From NCBI RefSeq assembly GCF_020497125.1, contig NC_059077.1, forward strand, positions 27,355,340-27,419,339: 64,000 bases of DNA, written 5' to 3'. A program made the position numbers and the translations under genes. This DNA comes from Mauremys mutica. Lineage: Eukaryota > Chordata > Testudines > Geoemydidae. The notes beneath the pieces are model-generated. The model was not told the origin of the DNA. It saw only the letters and a list, made by a program, of their open reading frames with translations, and ran no database searches. Positions 29,201 through 36,084 of this stretch are shown here, piece after piece. Position 1 is the first letter of the stretch. Every line of letters starts with the position of its first letter.

Positions 29201-31126
29201 CAGTGAGGAAAACTGCAAAATGCCTGCTGCTGCAGCAAAACCTTGTGGCTCATGTCATTTGTGGGAGACATGTGATGGTAAGAGAGTCCTCACATTTAAC
29301 ATGGATGAATTAGGAGAAACTGCCTGTGAATAAAAGAAAACCTTTATCCGCTTGCACATTAGCCATGACTCTGCTCCTGGCTTGATGTGCCTCCATTTAC
29401 CCATCCGTAAAATAGATATAATTCCTACCTACCTTCCAGAGGTGTTCGGAACATAGGAATTGCCCTCCTGAATCAGAGCTGAGGCCCATCTAGTCCCATG
29501 CCCTGTCTCTGACAGTGACCAGATGTTTCTATGCTGGAAAAAAGCCTGTAGGAAATAATTGTGGAATAATAGGGAAAGTTTCTTGCTAACTCCCATTAGT
29601 TAGAGGTTGGAGCATGACGTTTGATATCCCTTCTAGAACCTTTGGGGTGAAATCTTGACTGCACTGAAGTACATGGCAAAACTCCCATTGACTTCAATGG
29701 GGCCATTATTTCACCCCTTGTGTTTGTTATTCAATCCTTGCTCATCTTAACTCTGGATGTTGTCACTATCCATGGCAATGTCCAATCCTTTTCTGAAGCC
29801 CGCTGAGCGCTTGCCCTCAATGTTATCTTGTGGCAATGAATTCAGTGGCTAATTACACATTGTGTGGAAAAAGTATTTCCTTTGCTGCCTTTCAGTTTCA
29901 TTGAACATTCTCTTTTTCCTTCATTATGAGAAAAGGTGAAGCGAAGTGCCTGGTTTATGCTTTCGTACATACCCATATATGATACTCTCTTTTCTAAAGT
30001 AAACAATCCCAATCTTTTCAATTTATCATCAAATAGAAGTTCTTCCAGGCCCCTAATTATTCTGATCACTGGTCTTTTAATCTCCTCTGTTTCTGTTACA
30101 TCTCTTTTGACCTAGAGTGACCAGAATTAGTGTTTGTAAAGTGTGTTGAGGTCCCCACATACAGATTAGTTGTTATATTTCTTACAATAAAACTCTATCA
30201 AACCCATATTTTTATGTCTTGTCTAGTGGGTTCATGCAGTGATCCTTAGCAAACATTGTATTGAAAATAGCAAACAGCAATAAAAATGGGTAAAGAGGAA
30301 GAAATTAGGCAAAGATTAAACAAATAATCAAAATAATTAAGCCTTAAACAAGGACAACTGCGGACTAAGGTTAAAACTAAAAACACAAATGGAAGAGAAA
30401 TCTCATACCCCTTATTCTTTGTATGTTGTTATTTAGGCCCTGATCCTGTGAACGCTTATGCACGTGCATACATTTACTTATGTGAGCAGATCCATTGACA
30501 TCAGTGAGATTACTTATTAGTAAAATTATACACATTGTAGAGTCTGCAGGATCAGGGCCTTAACTTGTTACTCTCTGGAGCAGGGACCTGTCATCTTATA
30601 CGTCCACCAGATAAATAATAAATCATGCTAGTATTGTTTTCAAGCAGTAATTTCAAATGGGTAAGAGAGAGCTGTGCTCTCAGCCATCCTCAGCAAGCAC
30701 TGCTCAGACTAGCAGCAGCCCCAATACACACTTACGACTCCTGTTACAATAGAACTGCTGTTTGAATGTGCTTGTAGTTTTTCCCACTGAACCTGAATAT
30801 TGATTAACATCTGACCAGGAGCAGGAGCTCCTACAAATTGCTCAGTTACTGGGACAATTTCTGGTAGTAGGGCAGTTATGGGTCTGTTTTGCTTTCAGTG
30901 GTTGAGATACTAATATTGGGGTATGTGTGTTTTTTAAGCTCAAACCAACACATGTGTGTGCCGAGAAGCTGGGCAATGCGACGAGGGAGGAATAAGCATT
31001 TGCGTTGACGTGAATGGGAAAGTCGCCAGTAGGACAATGACTGAATGCGAGGCTGGTCTGCTCAAGTGCCGGGGGGAGAATGTCACCCCTGTCAGCATGA
31101 GACCCTGTGATGGACCGACTAAATAA
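2097..31126 (+). CDS. C7: Complement component C7, 3' part of gene (12 coding exons)
   Basis: C7 is a secreted plasma protein of the terminal complement pathway. It binds C5b-6 and lets the complex insert into membranes, ahead of C8 and C9. Exons seen: 2097-2231, 4355-4598, 5353-5466, 7926-8092, 8963-9191, 10678-10849, 11275-11362, 12430-12562, 17528-17719, 22333-22429, 29093-29277, 30939-31126. All introns are GT-AG and phases match at each junction (0,1,1,0,1,2,0,1,1,2,1). The sum is 1944 nt, 647 codons plus TAA, with no internal stop. Module order is MACPF, EGF-like, TSP1, CCP, CCP, FIM, FIM, as in vertebrate C7. A second TSP1 followed by two CCPs and FIMs excludes C8 and C9. The exon sequences match remembered C7 much better than C6. 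The 5' exons (signal peptide, TSP1-1, LDLR-A, early MACPF) are outside the window. The gene looks intact. Confidence 0.95.
2232..2890. other. C7 intron, nothing recognised
   Basis: AT-rich sequence with no open frame, repeat or RNA gene that I can identify. Confidence 0.5.
2891..3569 (+). mobile_element. Solo LTR, family A
   Basis: GC-rich 679-bp block starting tgtagcacgg and ending cccgctaca (TG...CA). It is flanked on both sides by the 5-bp direct repeat ccacc (2886-2890 and 3570-3574). No internal retroviral or gypsy coding sequence adjoins it. A clear homologue lies inverted at 50333-50983. Small open frames inside are incidental. Confidence 0.85.
3575..4354. other. C7 intron, nothing recognised
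   Basis: No open frame or known repeat seen. Ordinary intron sequence leading to a pyrimidine-rich acceptor. Confidence 0.5.
4355..4598 (+). CDS. C7: C7 exon: MACPF core with signature motif
   Basis: Acceptor tcctcttag, donor gtagag; 244 nt, phase 0 to 1. It encodes the conserved [11 protein letters not shown] block and the MACPF signature Y-x6-[FY]-G-T-H-[FY] as [12 protein letters not shown], followed by SGSLGG, the glycine hinge that allows the beta-sheet to open during membrane insertion. No stops or frameshifts. The reading frame continues into the next exon through a split glycine codon (G|GT). Confidence 0.96.
4599..5352. other. C7 intron, nothing recognised
   Basis: No open frame or repeat that I can name. 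Confidence 0.5.
5353..5466 (+). CDS. C7: C7 exon: MACPF, short cysteine-containing segment
   Basis: 114 nt between tttttttccag and gtaaat, phase 1 to 1. The translation contains [10 protein letters not shown] and a second cysteine 17 residues after the first, the same spacing pattern as C7 in this region. It is too short to stand out as an open frame. It was found by looking for the phase 1-1 exon needed between the 4355 and 7926 exons, and both split glycine codons are restored by it. Confidence 0.9.
5467..5885. other. C7 intron with small foldback
   Basis: A short palindromic stretch at about 5815-5875 (ggcaggtgctgagctcc / ggcaagtgctcagc) resembles dispersed turtle foldbacks. Nothing else was recognised. 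Confidence 0.4.
5886..7098 (+). mobile_element. CR1 LINE fragment, RT to 3' tail
   Basis: Contains [17 protein letters not shown] (the catalytic motif is still recognisable), [15 protein letters not shown] and a CR1 3' end (ctggactagatg...ttccagccc...ctatgattttatga). Several frameshifts; inactive. Confidence 0.9.
7099..7925. other. C7 intron, nothing clear
   Basis: No open frame. Scattered palindromic phrases around 7560-7610 suggest an old repeat, but boundaries cannot be set. Confidence 0.4.
7926..8092 (+). CDS. C7: C7 exon: MACPF, late part
   Basis: Acceptor ctgaatgtgtag, donor gtaaga; 167 nt, phase 1 to 0. It encodes [10 protein letters not shown], then LDLNNPAGN and PRVIKQK, which are strongly conserved C7 blocks in the second half of the MACPF domain. 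The first codon is a split glycine completed by the preceding exon. Confidence 0.95.
8093..8962. other. C7 intron with MITE-like traces
   Basis: Segments near 8310 (aggctctgatcctgca) and 8695-8795 (ending gtgtagatgaggcctta) resemble ends of dispersed foldback elements. No coding sequence. Confidence 0.4.
8963..9191 (+). CDS. C7: C7 exon: end of MACPF and EGF-like module
   Basis: Acceptor tgcatttag, donor gtaagt; 229 nt, phase 0 to 1. The first half reads [11 protein letters not shown], the last MACPF helix region. The second half is a six-cysteine EGF-like module ([10 protein letters not shown], then [14 protein letters not shown]), conserved in C6-C9. All cysteines are present. Confidence 0.97.
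9192..10677. other. C7 intron outside the nested SINE
   Basis: Apart from the 9560-9990 repeat stack and a weak foldback near 10440-10495, no feature was recognised. Confidence 0.4.
9560..9990 (-). mobile_element. MIR-like SINE split by nested inserts
   Basis: 9560-9605 (ttatccccattttgcaaatag) and about 9905-9990 (aaagccaggattagaac) are the two halves of one antisense MIR-like SINE. The interval holds a foldback arm at about 9610-9645, a second repeat at 9645-9790 (tcttttattggactaac, gagctcttcttcaggtctgg), and the other foldback arm at about 9795-9880. Confidence 0.6.
10678..10849 (+). CDS. C7: C7 exon: second thrombospondin type-1 repeat
   Basis: Acceptor gttacacag, donor gtaagt; 172 nt, phase 1 to 2. 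It encodes [12 protein letters not shown] with the W-x-x-W-x-x-W C-mannosylation pattern. NNPPPSGGG and two further cysteine pairs typical of a TSP1 repeat follow. A longer open frame overlaps it in another phase and is a shadow. Confidence 0.95.
11275..11362 (+). CDS. C7: C7 exon: linker and start of first CCP/sushi module
   Basis: Acceptor ttttttgctttacag, donor gtaggt; 88 nt, phase 2 to 0. It encodes LIEPHCF and TEFC, the first cysteine of CCP1, then LENGFVQ. CCP1 is split between this exon and the next. The first codon CG|T (Arg) is completed across the intron. Confidence 0.92.
11363..12429. other. C7 intron with one dispersed repeat
   Basis: Holds the dispersed repeat copy at 11625-11850. 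The remainder shows nothing beyond a weak foldback near 12140-12215. Confidence 0.45.
11625..11850 (+). repeat. Dispersed repeat family D, copy 1
   Basis: Reads ...caacagggatcagggcc...gtacaaacacatgg...cacagagaggtgaagtgag...ggtctcctgactcc. Related copies in the same orientation are at 21838-22060 and 39230-39475. SINE-like, of uncertain name. Confidence 0.6.
12430..12562 (+). CDS. C7: C7 exon: remainder of first CCP/sushi module
   Basis: Acceptor tttcctttcag, donor gtatgt; 133 nt, phase 0 to 1. It encodes [23 protein letters not shown] and WLTGDMQC: cysteines 2-4 and the conserved tryptophan of CCP1. The frame joins the preceding exon at VQ|NA. Confidence 0.95.
12755..13080 (-). mobile_element. 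Old CR1 3' end fragment
   Basis: Read in reverse it has the CR1 3' UTR phrases found in better copies (compare aaattccttcctgac, here caggggtaaatttcttcctgacc). It abuts the large CR1 copy that follows. Confidence 0.5.
13081..16560 (-). mobile_element. Nearly full-length CR1 LINE, inactivated
   Basis: On the minus strand from 16560 down: the C-terminus of the ORF1 SGNH/esterase domain ([13 protein letters not shown] at about 16350); the ORF2 endonuclease with [27 protein letters not shown] and NSDHN; then the reverse transcriptase with [30 protein letters not shown] and KFADDTKLL; the CR1 C-terminus; and a 3' UTR ending at about 13081. Lesions: in-frame TGA at about 15137, and frameshifts near 15900, 14390 and 14030. 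The 5' end is cut within ORF1. It lies antisense in a C7 intron. Confidence 0.95.
16561..17527. other. C7 intron with MITE-like stretch
   Basis: 17166-17278 starts ggccttgtctatactggg and ends cccagtgcagac, i.e. inverted ends of a small MITE. 16561-17165 shows nothing I can name. Confidence 0.45.
17528..17719 (+). CDS. C7: C7 exon: second CCP/sushi module
   Basis: Acceptor tttcattccatag, donor gtaagc; 192 nt, phase 1 to 1. A complete CCP with ACVLPVL, VTLSC, LILC and [10 protein letters not shown]: four cysteines and one tryptophan in the right order. The 5-kb intron before it carries the large antisense CR1. Confidence 0.97.
17762..17990 (+). mobile_element. MIR-like SINE
   Basis: Contains the core gtgactttgggcaagcc and the tail gtgcctcagtttcccc...gtaaaatggg, diagnostic of MIR/CORE-SINE elements. 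Confidence 0.8.
18126..18412 (-). repeat. GC-rich dispersed repeat E, copy 1
   Basis: Ends aggagtcggtgcctatga and carries gggtgctcagcaccc. It is the inverted counterpart of 46487-46790. Open frames inside are compositional. Confidence 0.65.
18413..20461. other. C7 intron, no gene recognised
   Basis: GC-moderate sequence with several short open frames on both strands that lack splice context or recognisable domains. Parts (18420-19300, 19400-19790) may be LTR-derived, but no ends or flanking duplications were found. Confidence 0.4.
20462..20636 (-). mobile_element. tRNA-derived SINE (turtle Pol III type)
   Basis: Good match to the copy at 1200-1381: ggtcattgagtccagcc..., gccccctcaaggattgaac, ending accactgagctatccct. 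The B-box complement (ggattgaactc) and A-box complement are visible. Confidence 0.9.
20637..21329. other. C7 intron, nothing recognised
   Basis: Includes a short TCTC-rich run (20704-20730). No coding or repeat structure identified. Confidence 0.5.
21338..21648. mobile_element. hAT-type MITE with 8-bp target duplication
   Basis: 311 bp, from caggggtcggcaacc to ggttgcctacccctg (inverted ends), flanked by the exact 8-bp repeat aactagag (21330-21337 and 21649-21656). Non-coding. Confidence 0.92.
21838..22060 (+). repeat. Dispersed repeat family D, copy 2
   Basis: cccattgtgctaggtgctgtacaaac...gacagtccctaccc...ggaaacaatgagacgatattg...gcatgatgggctgtggtctcag. Same family and orientation as 11625-11850 and 39230-39475. 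Confidence 0.65.
22333..22429 (+). CDS. C7: C7 exon: first FIM module, N-terminal part
   Basis: Acceptor ttctttcactttag, donor gtaagt; 97 nt, phase 1 to 2. It encodes KCQPWEK and [11 protein letters not shown], the follistatin-like start of the first factor I/MAC (FIM) module, which binds the C5 C345C domain. No long open frame marks it. It is recognised from the motif and the phase match. Confidence 0.93.
22430..23114. other. C7 intron, nothing recognised
   Basis: No open frame with splice context and no named repeat. A TTTA run sits at 23067-23090. Confidence 0.5.
23123..23425. mobile_element. GC-rich hAT-type MITE with 8-bp target duplication
   Basis: 303 bp with imperfect inverted ends (cagggccagctccag / complement of ctagagccgcccctg), flanked exactly by cccaccag (23115-23122 and 23426-23433). 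Very CpG-rich internal sequence with degenerate direct and inverted repeats of tggacctcccgcagg type. The four overlapping open frames are compositional. Confidence 0.9.
23434..23924. other. C7 intron with foldback remnant
   Basis: 23720-23815 contains ggattttcagtcccctaagtgac and an inverse-related right end (cctaagtcactcagac...gaaaat), a small foldback. Otherwise nothing. Confidence 0.4.
23925..24230 (+). mobile_element. MIR-like SINE interrupted by a foldback element
   Basis: Left half 23925-24010 (ggtcctgtggttagggcagc...cagcaagtcacttagg) and right half 24125-24230 (ctttgtctctgtgcctcat...gtaaaatgaggc) form one MIR-like SINE. The interval is the foldback MITE at 24011-24124. Confidence 0.75.
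24011..24124. mobile_element. Foldback MITE inside MIR
   Basis: The 22 bases at 24013-24034 are the exact reverse complement of 24100-24121. The inner sequence (taggcacctaa / ttaggcacctaa) is also partly palindromic. Confidence 0.85.
24231..24689. other. C7 intron, nothing recognised
   Basis: No gene or nameable repeat seen. Confidence 0.5.
24690..24985 (-). mobile_element. CR1 3' end fragment
   Basis: Antisense CR1 3' UTR phrases: acataggaattgctccagtgg, ggtccatctagtctac, ctgtctctgacagtgg, then a degraded 3' coding end (ggcactgaattccacagtc). Confidence 0.7.
25150..26283. repeat. GC-rich dispersed repeat, about 1.1 kb
   Basis: Begins cagtggtgtagctagg and ends near ctaagtagctatgctcctcc, roughly inverted ends. 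aatttgggtgagcc recurs near both ends (25176 and 26237). The long frame at 25556-26215 is Gly/Pro/Arg-rich with overlapping frames on both strands, as expected from composition; no domain seen. Confidence 0.5.
26540..27912 (+). mobile_element. CR1 LINE fragment, RT to 3' tail
   Basis: Carries [19 protein letters not shown] and a complete CR1 3' end (gactggactagatgacc...ctatgattctat). Many frameshifts and stops; inactive. Confidence 0.9.
27975..28335 (-). mobile_element. Old CR1 RT C-terminal fragment
   Basis: Antisense match to the CR1 C-terminus: ctgaaccccctccaaactctg, cgaaatggggtgaccagcac, gatttatataacggcaat. Confidence 0.7.
28336..29092. other. C7 intron with foldback remnant
   Basis: 28755-28800 (taggcacttaaatctggagtttaggtgcctaaat) is a small palindrome. 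Nothing else recognised. Confidence 0.45.
29093..29277 (+). CDS. C7: C7 exon: first FIM module, C-terminal part
   Basis: Acceptor cttttcttttcag, donor gtaaga; 185 nt, phase 2 to 1. It encodes [24 protein letters not shown], a Kazal-like segment, then [12 protein letters not shown]. The split glycine codon GG|A joins the previous exon. An in-frame read-through past the donor reaches a stop at about 29331 and is not the real end. Confidence 0.95.
29445..30162 (-). mobile_element. CR1 LINE 3' fragment
   Basis: Antisense: 3' UTR at 29450-29525 (ccatctagtcccatgccctg) and RT C-terminus at 29842-30162 ([19 protein letters not shown] on the minus strand). It is interrupted at 29644-29717 by a foldback MITE. 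Confidence 0.8.
29644..29717. mobile_element. Foldback MITE, ggggtgaaat family, copy 1
   Basis: Ends ggggtgaaat (29644-29653) and atttcacccc (29708-29717) are perfect inverses, with an inner palindrome tcccattgacttcaatgggg. A second copy is at 58357-58428. Confidence 0.8.
30434..30562. mobile_element. Foldback MITE, taggccctgatcctg family
   Basis: Left end taggccctgatcctg is the inverse of the right end caggatcagggcctta. About 129 bp, between CR1 remains and the terminal C7 exon. Confidence 0.75.
30939..31126 (+). CDS. C7: C7 terminal exon: second FIM module and stop
   Basis: Acceptor gtgttttttaag, phase 1 start (G|CT, Ala). It encodes [24 protein letters not shown] and [13 protein letters not shown], then NVT (a possible N-glycan site), ending DGPTK and TAA at 31124-31126. 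Cysteine pattern and length agree with the last exon of C7, so the C-terminus looks complete. Confidence 0.96.
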
Positions 31127-32200
31127 GATATTTTATGGTTCATTTTGCTTCTTGTCATGGGATATGTCAAAATGTCAATAGTTGGGCAGGTCATGCTTAA
31201 AAGTGCCTTTGAGTTTGTTTTTTCCTTTCTGTGTACATAAAACCTTAGTCTACCCAATGTAGGGCCTGACATGACACCCACTGAAATCCATGGGGGCCTT
31301 TTCATTAGCCTCAGTGGGCTTTGAATCAGGGCCCTTAGCCCTTACTCATCTTGAACAGTCCCATTGAAGCTAAAATAAGGGCTATAGGTCTAGGCTTGTG
31401 GCTTGGAATTGGCAAGTCTGCTTTACATTTCCCTCTGGGTTAAAATGTTCCAAAATTGGCCTTGATCCTGCATCTTATTTCCTGCAGGCGCATGGAACAA
31501 TTTGTAGACTCAGTCTAAATCTGCAAATACCAAGGTGCTATTTATAAAGAGTGATTGATTTAAGTGTCTAAAACATGTAAATTGATTTGGAAAAAACAAA
31601 CAAACAACTCACCCCACAAATGCACACATACACTGATTGGACTGGATAGCTTCCCTGTGCAGAAACCAGGGAAAAGAATGGCCCATTAATGCAATAAGAG
31701 ATATGATTATTCCCTTTTCATGAAGTAACTGTATTACCACTTTGCCTTATTCAATTAAGCACACTGCATGCACAGCAGTGTACCTGTCACTGAGCCTGAA
31801 GCATTTATAAGTCAAAGCAATATGCACCAATAATGAAGACAGCTTAAAATAATGAAAATAATTAATATACTGGAGCTTCTTGTACACAATTTCGCTTAAT
31901 ACAAATATAACCATATATTTCACATTATCCTAACTTTCACTGAGAGCTAAACTTTCCAACATAGGCAGCTAAGTTGAACTTGCCAAAATGCATTTGTATA
32001 TTTGCAAAATAGGAATTTACATATGGAAAAGTATCTAGCAAAATCTGTTTTCAAAGGAAAATTTTCTCAAGGTGGGTTGCTTTGGGGAGGCGTCTTCTAA
32101 TAGAAATGGAGAAAAACTTCACTCAGTCTCCTTGGAGATACTTTGGGGCAATTTCTTAAGGAAGAAAGCTGTCCAATAAAGGGGGTGTCTTGTGCACCGC
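31127..32200 (+). other. C7: Presumed C7 3' UTR
   Basis: Stop to first AATAAA plus about 20 bases. It contains a palindromic repeat at 31258-31335 (agggcctgacatg...aatcagggccctta). AT-rich elsewhere. Confidence 0.5.
32175..32180 (+). terminator. C7: Candidate C7 poly(A) signal AATAAA
   Basis: First AATAAA after the C7 stop codon, about 1.05 kb into the presumed 3' UTR. A GT-rich stretch (gggggtgtcttgtg) follows directly, as expected for a downstream element. No cDNA evidence is available. Confidence 0.45.
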
Positions 32201-34949
32201 AGCTTGTGAACCTAAACTCTGCAAACAGGCAACATGCACCTACCTGTTTTATGGATGCAATGGCATGTTTGCAGGTACACACACATGTTGCAAGTACAAT
32301 TTAGGTGCCTGTGTTTGAAATCCCCCCTCCCCTTTTTTTTCCTTTGTAGTTACTCTTAGATTGAAACAAGAACATGGGCTGGGGGCTGAGTAGCAGGATG
32401 GATGATAAATTGAGTTGGATAAAATTGTGAAACTTGTACGTTTTTAAAGCAATGGATTTATATTTATCATTAAATGCCTATCAAACATAATGGGTCCCAT
32501 CGTTTCTCCTTATAATGACTATTGACTTACTTGCATGTGTGGTTTACCTGCGTAAACCCTACCTCAGCTTGAAAAGCTGCATTCTGTGGGAGTACTGGAA
32601 ATGAGAAGTCTGAAGTCCTCCTCTGGCACTTATTTGCATACTAGGCCTCTCAATACTTTGCCAGCTCACATATTTTCACAGAAGTGCCCTAGTTTCAGAA
32701 GCAAACAAAACTCTGGACATGCTTATTTGTGCAGTGAGGTTTCTTTCCCCTGGAACGATTCTCCTACATTTACCATTTGACCCTTGGCCATCCTGGTTCA
32801 CCACTAAAGCTGCTCTTATACAAGAACTTATTTTGTTGGCTAGCAAAGTGTTGGCAAGTTTCCACATCCCAATCATAAAGGGCCAGATTCAGCAGCCCTC
32901 ACTCAGGCTGAGTATTGCTTACTCACATGAGCCATCTCTTTAAATTAGTAATCTGACCTGTTTGAGTTTGAACCACATTTAACAACCATGTTCTAGCCTT
33001 TAACTGGATGAAATTCTATGGCCTGTGTTATGCAGGAGATCAGTCTCATGGGCCCTTCTGGCTGTAAAATCTATGAATCTGATGCTCCAACCTGTGCTGG
33101 CCAGTGTGGAACAATAAGGACCTGACTAACTTGTAAATGTCCTGTGTCAGATCCCAGTGTTATGACACTTTTTTTCTTTCCACACAGGCTCTAAAGCACG
33201 ACTGTGTCATAATAAGGTATCATAGCATGGTACGGTTTGTAGTGTAAACAAGCCCAAAGAGAATCCCTGGAACAATGAAAAGGCATGTCTACACAGAACA
33301 TTTTACTAAGCCAAGAGCAGGGCTTAAATTCAGCTGGAGCTGTCTGGAGCAGAGCTCTGGTAAATATTTTCGAACATTGTCTCCAGCCTGATGCTGTTAT
33401 GGTTCTGAACCAGGGGGGTCTGCAGCCCACTGGGGCGCCACGAGTTGGTTTCAGAGGGTCAGTGGGACCAATCATTGGTCCAAATAAAACCAGCTGCAGA
33501 CTATGGAAAATTTGCATCCAGATCTAGGCCTTCCTCCTGATGCCATTGAAAAAATTAATAATCTCTCATGGACTGGAGTGGTACAGGAGCAGCTCTCTGG
33601 ACTTTGCAACTAAGGCTCCTCTCTAACTAAAACCAAACCAGCTCGAGCACTGCTCCTCCTGAATACATTAGGTCCAAGCTTCAAAGCAGATTTTATTTTG
33701 TCTGAAAGTTTAATTTGGTTGCAGAATGTCTCAGCTGTTCTGTTTAGTAAAGGGCTTTGGGATGCTCTGTCTGACTAAGGTAGGATATGAATCTAAATTT
33801 TTGGGTTATGGTTTTCCTGTTATCCATAATAAAAGACATTAATCAATCAGACCGATTGCTTTGCCAATTTTCCTAGTTAGAAATCTTGTTTACCAAGTTT
33901 TGCCATCGGGGGAGCTTTCCACGGGAGGACTGGTAAAAATGATAAATCCCTAAATTTGCCTTTCCCTTGAAGAGGGAAGAAAGTGCCATCAGTGCAGAAC
34001 TAATGCGATGGAAAGCGTCACTGGATTTCTCCAGACCAAACATTCTTTGGGGAATAACAGCTCCAAGCTTTACTGCATAACTAGATGGTCAGTCTGTCAC
34101 ACAAGGGCAAACAAACAGCACAAGGCTGGCACAGGAGTTCTGGTATTAAGGGAAATATGGATACTAGAAAGATTCCACTGCCCTGTAATGATAATTTATG
34201 TACACAGATAATTTTCCACTGATATAATTTTATTTTTGAGGCCAGCAGATAATAACGGCTAATATGTTGCACCTCTGTATTGTCTTTTTATCCAAGATCT
34301 CAAACCAATGTACAAACACTGGTCAATTAAACCTCAGTGCCTGAATGGAAACCCTAGAGCTGAACACTTCTCAAACTTGATGTGTGTATTTGGAATTAAA
34401 ATTTAGATCTGGATCCAAGTTTTGCAGCTGGCCCGTATTTCTAGCAGGAGCCAACCTAAGCCTTCAGATTAGAAAAACCACAAACTCAATAGTGTTCAAA
34501 ATTTGGCATCTTGAACCACTTTCCAGTCACAATGTCCCTATGTCACTTTACCTGCTGGCACCACTGAAATGGAGCAGAATCTGTGATGGAACAAGAAAGC
34601 TGTTTAACAGCTCACAGCTATGTGAATTTCATATTCAACAGACATTGCAGGGAGGGATTTGGGGTTTGCAGAATGTAGTTACCTGTATTAGAATTAGGCT
34701 ACCTCCACCAGCATTGTGCCCCTATCATCATACTGTGGCAATGATTCAGTGCCAAATCAGAAAGAAGAGTGCATTTATTGAATTACCACACCACAGCGTG
34801 TCATAGTGTTAACCCATCCTTCCTTGTCTGTTACCATGTGTTTGCACTTAGCTCAAGGGGACTGCAATCTGGATGGGACATCTAGGTGCTATTGTAATCC
34901 ACTTATTAAAGAGTAATAATTTCCTGGTGGTCTCCAATCCAAGTACTGA
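32201..34949. other. Intergenic, no gene recognised
   Basis: Holds a CR1 3' tip at 33000-33080 (+; cccttctggctgtaaaatctatgaatct) and a dispersed repeat at about 33240-33530 (agcagggcttaaattcagc). Other open frames lack splice context or domain similarity. Confidence 0.45.
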
Positions 34950-35140
34950 TGTACGTAAGAACAGACATAGTGGGTCAGACCAATGATCCAGTGAGCTCCA
35001 TGTCCTGTCTTCCTACAGTGGCCAATGCCAGATGCTTCAGAGGGAATGAGTCTTCTCCCAGATTCTGGCAAACGGAGGCTAGCAACATTCAGAGTATGTG
35101 GTACAGCCCTGACCATCTAGGCTAATGGCATTGATGGACC
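34950..35140 (-). mobile_element. CR1 3' end
   Basis: Antisense CR1 3' UTR: acgtaagaacagacatagtgg, tgggtcagaccaatgatcc, cagtggccaatgccagatgc. Confidence 0.8.
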
Positions 35141-35329
35141 TATCCTCCATGATGTGGTCTATTGTGGCTTGGCTTATTATATCTAGGGAGCCACCACACA
35201 AACTGTTGTGTCTATAGATTGTAAACGTGGAGGCGGGTGTGGCCCTCCCTCGCTGTCTATCTCTGAGGGAGGCCACACCTCTTGGCTGTCACTCCCCGGA
35301 ATACCAGTTTTAGACAAGGGGCAAGTTAG

Positions 35330-35740
35330 CAGTCTTGGGCTCAGTGCCTCCAGCAGGGTCAAGCAGTGAGTGGTTCAGGGGCCCAAGCCCTCAGACAGGG
35401 CAGGGCACCAACAGTCGTAAGCCCAACCCTCAGGCAGGGTAGAGCCTGGTATAGTCTGGGACCCCAGGCCCTCAGACAGAGTAGGGTACCAAGCACAGTC
35501 TGGGGCCCGAACACTCTGGCAGGGCAGAGCTAGTGAATAATCCGGGGATCCAGCCCGCACACAGGGCAGGATACCAACTGTGTAGGGCTCCAGCCTCAGG
35601 CAGGGCAGAGCAGTGAATTATCCAGCCCCCGACCCTCAAGCAGGGTGGGGTACCAGCAGGCTAGGGCTCCAGCTCTCAGGCAGAGGCGAGCACCCAACAC
35701 AGTCTAGTGAGCCCAGGCAAGGGGCAAGCACCCAACATAG
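35330..35740. repeat. Degenerate minisatellite
   Basis: At least seven imperfect units of about 55-65 bp built on ccctcaggcagggcagagc...accaacagtc..ggggcccaggc. Unit length and sequence drift along the array. Confidence 0.8.
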
Positions 35741-35747
35741 GCTAGGG

Positions 35748-35894
35748 CAGTGGTCCACGGGCCACATGCGGCCCATCAGGATAATCCACTGGTGGGCCAC
35801 AAGAGAGTTTGGTTTCATTGACTGTCTGCAGGCACAGCGACCCACAGCTCCCAGTGGCCACAGCTCACCGTTCCCCACAGGTTGCCCACCACTG
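35748..35894. mobile_element. Short hAT-type MITE
   Basis: 147 bp with inverted ends cagtggtccac / gcccaccactg, flanked by ggctaggg (35740-35747) and gtctaggg (35895-35902), a 7/8 match to an 8-bp target duplication. Internal gcggcccatcagg and ggtttcattgactgtctgc are typical of reptile hAT MITEs. Confidence 0.7.
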
Positions 35895-36008
35895 GTCTAG
35901 GGGGCCCAAGACGACAGTAAACTCCCACAGGCCTCCTGGTTGGAGTGGCTGCCAGCCCAGGGATGGGATACCAGGGGGTAGGAGGATGCAGGCCCAAACA
36001 ACTCCACT
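35891..36008. repeat. Direct repeat R, left copy
   Basis: Nearly identical to 37833-37945, same orientation: gggggcccaag, cagtaaactcccacaggcc, ggttggagtggctgccagc, cagggggtaggaggatgc. Only a few substitutions and one small indel. It brackets the hAT transposase. Confidence 0.9.
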
Positions 36009-36084
36009 GTGTCCCAACCCAGAGGCCCTAAGCACTGAAAAGATTATGGTGTCCCCCACTATGTAATTCAAAATAAAAACAATA

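Noticed and set aside
29151..29333. Apparent C7 end at the stop near 29331
   Set aside because: Canonical donor gtaaga after 29277 and an in-frame FIM exon at 30939 show that this is intron read-through.
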